Assembly (NCBI RefSeq): GCF_015751905.1
Contig: NZ_JADOUF010000001.1
Coordinates: 1,178,001 to 1,242,000, forward strand
DNA: 64,000 nucleotides
DNA from: Longispora fulva
Lineage (GTDB): Bacteria; Actinomycetota; Actinomycetes; Mycobacteriales; Micromonosporaceae
Reading direction: 5' to 3'
Part shown: one piece after another, positions 1 to 6,413 of the stretch
Layout: each line of letters begins with the position of its first letter
How positions within the stretch are numbered: the first letter of the stretch is position 1
Program-made: the position numbers and the translations under genes
Notes under the pieces: model-generated
Databases searched by the model: none
What the model was told of the DNA's origin: nothing
What the model saw: the letters and a program-made list of their open reading frames with translations, nothing else

Positions 1-114
1 CTCGACGACCTGATGCGTATCCACGGGCACGGTGGTCGGTCGGAGGTCGTGTGGGTGGACCCGCACTCGATCGACCTGGCCGCCGATGTCCGCATCGGCG
101 GATACGTCGACTGA
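1..114 (+). CDS. C-terminal end of an unrecognised protein (partial)
   Basis: An open frame runs from the first base of the window to a TGA at 112-114 and encodes the last 37 residues of a protein, ending VWVDPHSIDLAADVRIGGYVD-like acidic/hydrophobic sequence. Third codon positions are strongly G/C, as expected for coding DNA here. The start lies outside the window, and the fragment has no motif I recognise. The next gene is convergent and begins its stop 27 bases downstream. Confidence 0.55.
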   Translation, partial: LDDLMRIHGHGGRSEVVWVDPHSIDLAADVRIGGYVD

Positions 115-141
115 ACGGCCCGGGCGGGCCTTCGACCCTCC

Positions 142-591
142 TCAGGGCATCCGGCGCGGCTCGCCCAGGTGGGTGTCGTCAGGGCCGACCGCGCTGCCGT
201 CCGGCCGGACGAGCCTGAGCCTCGCCAACGGCTCGCCGGTCGTCCGGTCGATCAGCGGGACGTACTCCTCCCCGGGCGCGACCGCGTGCTCCTCGCCCCA
301 CTGGCGGAGGGCGACGATCACGTCGAACAGCCCGCGGCCCTCGTCGGTGAGGACGTACTCGCGGTAGCTGGTGCCGTCCGACGCCGGCTCGCTGCGCAGG
401 ACGCCCGCGTCGACGAGGGTGCGGAGCCGGGTGCTGAGGATGTTCTTGGCGACGCCGAGGCCGCGGTGGAACTGTCCGAAGCGTCGTACCCCGCAGAACG
501 CGTCCCGGATGATCAGCAGGGACCACTTGTCGCCCAGGAGGTCGACCGTGCGGGCCACGGGGCAACCGGAAAGTGTTGTCGGCATGTCCAT
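142..591 (-). CDS. HxlR family winged-helix transcriptional regulator
   Basis: A 149-residue protein starting MDMPTTLSGCPVARTVDLLG. HxlR family features are visible: a conserved Cys near the N-terminus followed by a winged helix (LLGDKWSLLIIRDAF, then FHRGLGVAKNILSTRLRTLVDAGVL). The ATG at 591 is chosen because GAAAGG lies about 8 bases upstream; the frame extends further but without a better site. HxlR proteins are DNA-binding sensors of redox or electrophile stress, often controlling the gene beside them. It is divergent from the hydrolase at 724, which is the obvious candidate target. The C-terminal tail of about 45 residues beyond the wing is longer than in minimal family members. The effector is unknown. 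Confidence 0.85.
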   Translation of the reverse strand: MDMPTTLSGCPVARTVDLLGDKWSLLIIRDAFCGVRRFGQFHRGLGVAKNILSTRLRTLVDAGVLRSEPASDGTSYREYVLTDEGRGLFDVIVALRQWGEEHAVAPGEEYVPLIDRTTGEPLARLRLVRPDGSAVGPDDTHLGEPRRMP

Positions 592-625
592 GCGATCGCC
601 TTTCTCGACGGTCCACCCAGGCTGG

Positions 626-654
626 TTGCATATCAAAACCAGTCAACCTATGCT
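626..654 (+). promoter_or_regulatory. Predicted promoter of the hydrolase gene in the HxlR intergenic region
   Basis: TTGCAT at 626-631 and TATGCT at 649-654 are separated by 17 bases, a good sigma-70-type spacing. The region is markedly AT-richer than its surroundings. CCAGT occurs twice (around 638 and 675), which could be half-sites for the divergent HxlR regulator. This is a reading by eye, not a tested promoter. Confidence 0.5.
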
Positions 655-723
655 CGTGACGGTTTCAATTTACTACCAGTTTCCCGCGACGGGCGGGCAG
701 CTCGACCTCAGGGAGAACACGCC

Positions 724-1662
724 GTGATCGCCCCGCACGAGACCTTCGGTGGAACCTACCCGTTCCGCCCGCACTTCAGCTCCGCGCCCGGGTTCACGAT
801 GCACTACGTCGACGAGGGCGCCGGGCCCGTCCTCCTGTGCCTGCACGGCGAGCCCACCTGGGGGTACCTGTTCCGCGACCTGGTGCACCGGTTCTCCGCG
901 GGTCACCGGGTGGTCGTACCCGATCACATGGGTTTCGGGAAGAGCGAGACGCCGGCGGACCGGTCCTACCTGGTCCAGGATCACATCGACAATCTTGAGG
1001 CGTTCGTCCTCGACCTCGACCTGCACGACATCACGCTCGTCCTGCACGACTTCGGCGGACCGGTCGGCATGGGGCTCGCCGCCCGGCGTCCGGAGCGGGT
1101 CGCGCGGGTCGTCTCCGTCAACGGCCCGACGCCGTTCGGGCAGCCCGGGCTGGGCGCGGCGTTGGCGGGCAACGCCGACGAGGCTCCGTGGTTCCGGTGG
1201 ATCGCCCGGGCGCACCGGGACGGCAGGCTGGAGAGCGTGCTCGGTGAACTGGGCTACCACATCCTGAGCACGCTCAAGCTCAACGGGTTCGAGAACAACC
1301 AGGTCATCTCCGACACGTGGATCGAGGCGTACGGCGCGGCGTTCCCGACGCCGGCGGAGGCACTGGGCGCGATCGGGTGGGCGAAGGGGCTCGCGACCGG
1401 CGCGCACGTCTTCGAGGAGCCGAGCGGTGCGGCCCGGGCGGCACTGGCCGGGGTTCCGGCGCTGGCCGTCTGGGGGAGCGCCGACCGGACCCTGAACGGC
1501 GGATACTTTCTCCCCCTGTTCCGGGAGGCCTTCCCCGGTGGGACCGTCGCCGAGCTGCCCGGGGTCGGGCACTACGCCTTCGAGGACGCGCCGGAGGCGA
1601 TCGCCGGGCTCCTGGCGGAGTTCCTCGACACCACGAGTTCAGCGGTCACGGTCGCGTCGTAG
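724..1662 (+). CDS. Alpha/beta-fold hydrolase, haloalkane dehalogenase/epoxide hydrolase-like
   Basis: A 312-residue cytoplasmic enzyme. The oxyanion-hole motif is LHGEPTWGYLFR, typical of haloalkane dehalogenases. The nucleophile elbow VLHDFGGPVG has Asp where lipases have Ser, and a C-terminal GVGHYAFED supplies the catalytic His. An Asp nucleophile means hydrolysis through a covalent alkyl-enzyme ester, as in haloalkane dehalogenases and epoxide hydrolases; which substrate cannot be told. The GTG start at 724 is preceded by AGGGAG 10 bases upstream. The gene is divergent from the HxlR regulator, suggesting induction by a reactive compound that the enzyme removes. Its last 24 bases overlap the end of the convergent kinase gene. 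Confidence 0.85.
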   Translation: MIAPHETFGGTYPFRPHFSSAPGFTMHYVDEGAGPVLLCLHGEPTWGYLFRDLVHRFSAGHRVVVPDHMGFGKSETPADRSYLVQDHIDNLEAFVLDLDLHDITLVLHDFGGPVGMGLAARRPERVARVVSVNGPTPFGQPGLGAALAGNADEAPWFRWIARAHRDGRLESVLGELGYHILSTLKLNGFENNQVISDTWIEAYGAAFPTPAEALGAIGWAKGLATGAHVFEEPSGAARAALAGVPALAVWGSADRTLNGGYFLPLFREAFPGGTVAELPGVGHYAFEDAPEAIAGLLAEFLDTTSSAVTVAS

Positions 1663-2283
1663 GACGGCGAACGCGGCGGGCGGTGGCCCCTGGTCGCGTC
1701 GGGTGAGGACGCATCGTGCGATGTCGCTGGCGGGAGCTGTGCCGGTGTCGACGTCGAGGTCGTAATGCCCGTGGGCGTGGACGGTGCGCAGATGCCCCCG
1801 GGCCAGGCCGGCGCGACCGCGGGGTCCACGGGCGCGTTCGCGTTCCTCGAGGACTGGCAGCGGACAGTGCACGCCGACGAAGAGCACGTCCAGGCCGGTC
1901 AGGGCGTCCAGCCAGTCGTCGAGGAGCTCGGGCGCGAGGAGCATCTCGTCGATGACGAGGTTGTTGCCAGCCACGGTCAGCGCCGCGATGGACGCGTGCA
2001 TGGCGCGCAGCATGCGCCGTCCGGTGTCGCCGTAGCGGATGACGGTCAATGGTGCACCGTCGTCGTCGGACTCGTCGTAGTGGAAACCGTCCCGGCTGAG
2101 CGGGCCGGCCCGGCCGCCGCCCCACTTCTCCGGCACCATCGCGAAGAAGGAGTCGATGCCCGCGAGCAGGTAGGGCTGTGGGCTCAGCTCCTGGATCGCG
2201 TGCGCGAGGGTGGTCTTTCCGGCGCTGGAGGTGCCGTTGAGGAAGATGACCCGCCCGCGCTGCCCGCCCATGCCGGCCAGCAT
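1639..2283 (-). CDS. Chloramphenicol phosphotransferase-like P-loop kinase
   Basis: A 214-residue protein. The Walker A motif is FLNGTSSAGKTT, followed by GIDSFFAMVP (the position of the catalytic Asp in chloramphenicol 3-O-phosphotransferase) and a NNLVIDEMLL strand. The substrate could be chloramphenicol itself, but many actinomycete relatives are annotated only by similarity and act on unknown hydroxylated small molecules. The start is uncertain: ATG at 2283 has no clear ribosome binding site, and ATG at 2271 is an alternative. It overlaps the 3' end of the convergent hydrolase gene by 24 bases. Confidence 0.75.
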   Translation of the reverse strand: MLAGMGGQRGRVIFLNGTSSAGKTTLAHAIQELSPQPYLLAGIDSFFAMVPEKWGGGRAGPLSRDGFHYDESDDDGAPLTVIRYGDTGRRMLRAMHASIAALTVAGNNLVIDEMLLAPELLDDWLDALTGLDVLFVGVHCPLPVLEERERARGPRGRAGLARGHLRTVHAHGHYDLDVDTGTAPASDIARCVLTRRDQGPPPAAFAVLRRDRDR

Positions 2284-2326
2284 CCCACGCGCCGACGGCC
2301 CCTGCCGGCCCGGCTTCCCGCACGGA

Positions 2327-2359
2327 GCGGCCCCCGTACCTCCAGGGAACGGGGGCCGC
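2327..2359 (-). terminator. Rho-independent-type hairpin after phoX-like gene
   Basis: Perfect 11-bp inverted repeat GCGGCCCCCGT (2327-2337) and ACGGGGGCCGC (2349-2359) with an 11-base loop, 15 bases beyond the stop of the phosphatase gene. There is no U-tract, as is common in high-GC actinomycetes. Confidence 0.7.
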
Positions 2360-2373
2360 GTCGCGGATGGTGT

Positions 2374-3783
2374 CTAGTACACGTCGGGCGTGCGGTCCAC
2401 CGCGCCCCACGGGCCGAGGATCGCGAACACGTAGCCGGGGGTCTGGATGTTCGCGAACAGGATCCGCGCGTCCCCGCTGAACACCGGGCCGGTGAACTCG
2501 CTGTCGTTGAGCTCGTTGCGGGCCATCGGGTAGGACTTGCCCTGCCGGTTCACGCCGACGAGGTGCGACACGCCCTCGCCGTCCTCGGCGAGGATGACGC
2601 CGCCGTAGGGGGAGACCGTGATGTTGTCCGGGCCGTCGTAGTTGCCGGTGTCCGCCGACGGGTCCGGGTTCACGCCGAAGATGGTCTTCAGGGTGACGGT
2701 CTGGGTGGCCGGGTCGTAGTACCAGACCTGGCCGTCGTGCTCCTTGGTGCTGCCGTCGGACAGCCGGGCGAAGCTGGCGACGAAGTAGACGCCGTTGTCG
2801 GCCCACCACTGGCCCTCGAGCTTGCGGCTGCGGGTGACCTGGTCGTTGGTGAACTGCTTGCGCACGGAGAGGGTCCGGCCGTCGCGGTCGGGCACGTTGA
2901 CCCACTTCACCGAGTACTTGGTGCCCGGCACGGTCGCCTCGCACAGGTCGGCGACGTGGTTCATGCCGTCGTAGCAGCTCATGGCCTCCAGGGTGCCGGC
3001 GGTGTCGCCACCGGGGCTGAGGGCCAGGTCGCGCAGGGCGCCCTTCCGGCCGGTCCAGCCGGCCGGCGGGGTCCAGCGGTAGTACAGGCCGTGCGGGTTG
3101 TTGGCGTCCTCGGTCTCGTAGATCTGGTGGGTGGTCGGGTCGACGGCCACGGCCTCGTGCGCGAACCGGCCGAGGAACTTCAGCGGCACGGGGTTCTTGT
3201 TGGCGTCGTTGTCGATCGGGTCGACCTCGAAGACGTAGCCGTGGTCCTTCTGGTACTTGGCGTTGGCCTTCTGCTCGGTCTCCTCACAGGTCAGCCACGT
3301 CTTCCACGGCGTGATGCCGCCGGCGCAGTTCTGCAGGGTGCCGGCGAGGCTGACGTACTCGCGGACCCGCACGCCACACCTGTCGGTGTCGATGTTCGTG
3401 GTGCCGCCCGGCGCGCCCGGGTCGTAGGTGAAGCCCGGCAGGGCCGGCACCGGGAACGGCTGGCCGCTCATCTCGTGGTTGTTGACGAGGACGAAGCCCT
3501 CGGAGCTGCGGAACCAGCCGGTGCCGTCGGGACACCCGGGCGTCGGCTGACCGCTCACCAGGGTGGTGACACCGGTCTGGGCGACGATCTCGTACGTGAA
3601 GCCGGGCGGGAGGGCGAGCAGGCCCTTCGGGTCGGCGACGAGCGCGCCGTAGGTGCCGTCCGGGCGCCAGGCCTGGGCGGCGACGGGGCCGGCGATGGCC
3701 TCGATGCTACCGGCGACGACGATGCCGAGGCCGCCGACCGCGCTGGTGCGCAGCAGGGTACGACGAGACAGTGGTGACGTCAC
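2374..3783 (-). CDS. Tat-exported PhoX family phosphatase (DUF839)
   Basis: A 469-residue exported protein. The N-terminus carries a twin-arginine signal (SRRTLLRTSAVGGLGIVVAG, then an AQA-type cleavage region). The body shows PhoX/DUF839 features: LPPGFTYEIVAQTG, FVLVNNHEMSG, the CEETEQ segment, EDANNPHGLYYRW, NYDGPDNITVSPYGGVILAEDG and a C-terminal FANIQTPGYVFAI. PhoX enzymes are Ca2+/Fe-dependent phosphomonoesterases that release phosphate outside the cell. The GTG start at 3783 is chosen because GGAAGG sits 8 bases upstream and the Tat motif follows within 10 residues. It ends in a strong hairpin. Phosphate-starvation control is likely from family knowledge, but I could not identify a clear PhoP box. 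Confidence 0.85.
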   Translation of the reverse strand: MTSPLSRRTLLRTSAVGGLGIVVAGSIEAIAGPVAAQAWRPDGTYGALVADPKGLLALPPGFTYEIVAQTGVTTLVSGQPTPGCPDGTGWFRSSEGFVLVNNHEMSGQPFPVPALPGFTYDPGAPGGTTNIDTDRCGVRVREYVSLAGTLQNCAGGITPWKTWLTCEETEQKANAKYQKDHGYVFEVDPIDNDANKNPVPLKFLGRFAHEAVAVDPTTHQIYETEDANNPHGLYYRWTPPAGWTGRKGALRDLALSPGGDTAGTLEAMSCYDGMNHVADLCEATVPGTKYSVKWVNVPDRDGRTLSVRKQFTNDQVTRSRKLEGQWWADNGVYFVASFARLSDGSTKEHDGQVWYYDPATQTVTLKTIFGVNPDPSADTGNYDGPDNITVSPYGGVILAEDGEGVSHLVGVNRQGKSYPMARNELNDSEFTGPVFSGDARILFANIQTPGYVFAILGPWGAVDRTPDVY

Positions 3784-4168
3784 GGTGGACACCTTCCAGT
3801 GGAAGCCGGGGGTACTAGGAGCACCCAAGTCAGACCGTCCTAATACTCCGGCCGCAGCGGGTGAAGTCCAGGCGAACAGCGGGCAAATCCCTGAAATCCC
3901 GCTGTCCGGGACGGTCCAGAACACCATCGCCCCTGGTCAGACATCCTCCGTCCGCATGGGATCGACCTGCCCGCACGGCTCACATTCAGCGAGAGAGGAA
4001 TTCACGAGGACTCGTCGGGGGACCGTCGTCGCGTCGGCGATCGTCGCGGTCGGCGGGCCCGCGCCTGGCAGAATCAGTGTTCTGTCCGGATGTTTGGCCT
4101 GGTGGGTGCGGCGCGGGTCGCCGTGGCCGCCGGGCCGGAGCCGGAACCAGGCGTCGAGAGGAAACGGC
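3784..4168. other. Intergenic region between phoX-like and VOC genes
   Basis: A 385-base stretch with no gene I can support. It must hold divergent promoters for the two flanking genes. The part nearest the phosphatase is relatively AT-rich. A short dyad ACGAG-GA-CTCGT lies near 4006. No riboswitch-like structure was recognised. Confidence 0.4.
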
Positions 4169-4540
4169 ATGTTCACGGAGACACGGGCGTACAGCGGCTT
4201 CGCGGTCGGCGACGTCGCCCAGGCCAGGGAGTTCTACGCCGACATCCTCGGCCTGAGGGTGACCGAGGACCACGGCATGCTCACCCTGCACCTCGCGACA
4301 GGCGGAGCCGTCGTCGTGTACCCGAAGCCGGGGCACGTGCCGGCGTCGTACACCATCCTCAACTTCCCGGTCGACGACATCGACAAGGCCGTGGACGAGC
4401 TCGTCGCCCGCGGCGTGACAATGGAGCGGTACGAGGGCTTCAGTCAGGACGACAGGGGCGTGATGCGCGGCCACGGCCCGGACATCGCGTGGTTCACGGA
4501 CCCGGCCGGCAACGTGCTGTCGGTGATCGGGACGCGCTGA
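4169..4540 (+). CDS. VOC (glyoxalase/bleomycin-resistance) superfamily protein
   Basis: A 123-residue single-unit VOC protein beginning MFTETRAYSGFAVGDVAQAREFY, with the usual betaalphabetabetabeta pattern. The end is DIAWFTDPAGNVLSVIG, the typical metal-ligand/strand motif. VOC proteins bind metal and act as dioxygenases, isomerases or drug-binding resistance proteins; the specific role is unknown. The ATG at 4169 has GAGAGGAAA about 6 bases upstream. It stands alone between a divergent phosphatase and a convergent TPR gene. Confidence 0.85.
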   Translation: MFTETRAYSGFAVGDVAQAREFYADILGLRVTEDHGMLTLHLATGGAVVVYPKPGHVPASYTILNFPVDDIDKAVDELVARGVTMERYEGFSQDDRGVMRGHGPDIAWFTDPAGNVLSVIGTR

Positions 4541-4661
4541 CCCGGCTGCTCAGCCCGCGCCCGGGGCGCAGGGGTGCTGTCGCAGCTCCACGATCCATGG
4601 ACTGGACGCTACGACGGCTCCCCTGCCCTCTCCTGTCAGCGATACCGGCGGGTGTCGCCGG

Positions 4662-5168
4662 TCAGTTCTCGTCGTCGGGCTCGATCAGCAGGCGCGCGTA
4701 GTTGGCCATCGACCGCTGGTACCGGGGCAGGTGCGGGGCCAGCGCCGCCACGGCCACGGACACCGCCTCGCGCTCGCGCCCGGAGTCGGCCAGGCACAGG
4801 GCCAGGGTGGCGGCGACCGCGTCGTCGAGGTGGTCGGAGCCGAGGGCCCGCTCGGCGGTCAGCAGCTGCACACCGCGCTCCGCGAAGCCCATGTTCCGCA
4901 GCGAGCTGGACATCTGGACCACGGCCCGCCGCCTCCGCTCGCCGGGCAGCCCCGCCTTCAGTGCCTGCTCGTACAGCGGCACCGCCAGGTCGGAGTGGCC
5001 GAACGAGTCCCGGGCGGCGGCCCGCTCGAACAGCGCGAGGCCGCTGTCGGCCGGCAGGTCGGCGACGAGTTCGTCGACCAGGGCGAAGAACTCCTCCTCC
5101 CCGTGCGCGTCGATGCTCGCCCACAGGGCAACGCTCCGCTGCTCCCAGCCGGCGTCGATGTCGTTCAT
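4662..5168 (-). CDS. Tetratricopeptide-repeat protein
   Basis: A 168-residue, largely helical, acidic protein. Segments such as ALFERAAARDSFGHSDLAVPLYEQALKAG and VVQMSSSLRNMGFAERGVQLL match the TPR small/large residue pattern, giving about three helical hairpins. No signal peptide, so probably cytoplasmic and a protein-protein interaction scaffold. GAGGAG lies 8 bases before the ATG. It is divergent from the ArsR-type regulator at 5270, which may control it. The partner is unknown. Confidence 0.7.
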   Translation of the reverse strand: MNDIDAGWEQRSVALWASIDAHGEEEFFALVDELVADLPADSGLALFERAAARDSFGHSDLAVPLYEQALKAGLPGERRRRAVVQMSSSLRNMGFAERGVQLLTAERALGSDHLDDAVAATLALCLADSGREREAVSVAVAALAPHLPRYQRSMANYARLLIEPDDEN

Positions 5169-5193
5169 GGTGTGCTCCTCACAGGCGGTGATC

Positions 5194-5223
5194 TTGGAGG
5201 CAATCCTGCGGGACTGCTAGGCT
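5194..5223 (+). promoter_or_regulatory. Predicted promoter of the ArsR-type regulator
   Basis: TTGGAG at 5194-5199 and TAGGCT at 5218-5223, with an 18-base spacer, in the 101-base divergent region. It would give a short 5' untranslated region before the GTG at 5270. Moderate match only. Confidence 0.35.
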
Positions 5224-5269
5224 CGGCGCCAGTGATTTGGCCCTGACCGAATCAGATGAGGGAGGGCTG

Positions 5270-6256
5270 GTGGCCGTCACCCTGCGATTCGGGCCCGCCG
5301 ACCTGCTGCGCTGCCGGTTCGCGGTCTCCCCGGCGTTCGAGACCGTGTCCGCGATCCGGCTGACCTCCCGCGAGGAGAACCCCGGCCACCACCGGGGCTG
5401 GTTGGAAGCGCTCCGCCCCCGGCTCGGCGCGCTGGACCTGCGCCCGGTCGCCCTGCTGCAACCCCGGCGCGGGTACGCCCCGGACTTCCTCGCCCCGCCG
5501 CCGACCGGACCGCAGGCCCAGTTCGACGAGGACCTGGCCCGGATCGCCGCCACCCCGATCGAGCAGGTCCGCGCCGAGATCGCCCTCTCGCTGCGCGACA
5601 CCCCGGGCGCCGCGGACAGCGCGACCGGCCGGTTGCTGCTCGGCGACCCGGCGGAGGTGCTGCGCCTGCTCACCACGCTGATCCGGGACGCCTGGCACGT
5701 GATGGTCGAACCGGTCTGGCCCCGGGTCCGCGCCGTGCTCGACGCCGACGTTGGCTTCCAGTCCCGCCGGCTCGCCGAGGGTGGCCTGGATCGGCTGTTC
5801 GCCGAGCTGCACCCGGCGCTGCGCTGGCACGACAACACCCTGACCCGGGCCCGCGGCGACGACGACCACCGCGACCTGCGCGGCGAGGGCGTCGTCCTGA
5901 TGCCGAGCGTGTTCAAGTGGGACCAGGTGGTGGTCGTCCTGGACCCGCCGTGGCAACCGACCGTGATCTACCCGGCCCGGGGGATCGCCGCGCTCTGGCA
6001 GCCGGCGGGCGGCACCCCGGACGCGGCCCTCGCCCGGCTGATCGGCCGCACCCGGGCGGCCCTGCTGACCGGGCTCACCGAGCCGGCCACCACGACCACG
6101 CTGGCGCACCGGCACGCGCTGTCGCCGGGCACCGTCTCCGAACATCTCACGATCCTGCGCGACGCCGGGTTCGTGGTGGGGGAGCGCCACCGGTACGAGA
6201 TCCGCTACCGCCGCACCGCCCTGGGCACCGCGGCCGCGCGCGGCGCGGCGGGGTAG
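5270..6256 (+). CDS. ArsR-like winged-helix regulator with a long N-terminal domain (DUF5937-type)
   Basis: A 328-residue protein. The first roughly 230 residues form an unassigned domain (start VTLRFGPADLLRCRFAVSP, later VFKWDQVVVVLDPPWQP and VIYPARGIAALWQ). The last 80 residues are a winged helix (TTTLAHRHALSPGTVSEHL, then ILRDAGFVVGERHRYEIRYRRT), as in ArsR-type regulators of this two-part architecture. The GTG at 5270 is preferred because GGAGGG precedes it, although at close spacing; TTG at 5237 is an alternative. It is divergent from the TPR gene. The ligand of the N-terminal domain is unknown. Confidence 0.75.
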   Translation: MAVTLRFGPADLLRCRFAVSPAFETVSAIRLTSREENPGHHRGWLEALRPRLGALDLRPVALLQPRRGYAPDFLAPPPTGPQAQFDEDLARIAATPIEQVRAEIALSLRDTPGAADSATGRLLLGDPAEVLRLLTTLIRDAWHVMVEPVWPRVRAVLDADVGFQSRRLAEGGLDRLFAELHPALRWHDNTLTRARGDDDHRDLRGEGVVLMPSVFKWDQVVVVLDPPWQPTVIYPARGIAALWQPAGGTPDAALARLIGRTRAALLTGLTEPATTTTLAHRHALSPGTVSEHLTILRDAGFVVGERHRYEIRYRRTALGTAAARGAAG

Positions 6257-6413
6257 CCGACGGAAGTATCCGATGCACGACAACTATCCACTATAGACGG
6301 AGGATTGACGCCTGCTCAGTGGCCTTGTGCCCACAACGGCGCGGCTTATCATTCATGTTCGTCGAACCGTCGGGACTCTAGTCTCCGGGGAACACCAACC
6401 CAGGGAGTCCCTC

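Noticed and set aside
4004-4017. Dyad ACGAG-GA-CTCGT in the phoX/VOC gap
   Set aside because: Five-base arms are expected by chance; no promoter element beside it.
5252-6283. Long open frame of 343 codons on the minus strand opposite the ArsR-type gene
   Set aside because: Very GC-rich mirror frame without motifs; the plus-strand gene has a recognisable winged helix. Similar mirror frames occur opposite most genes here.
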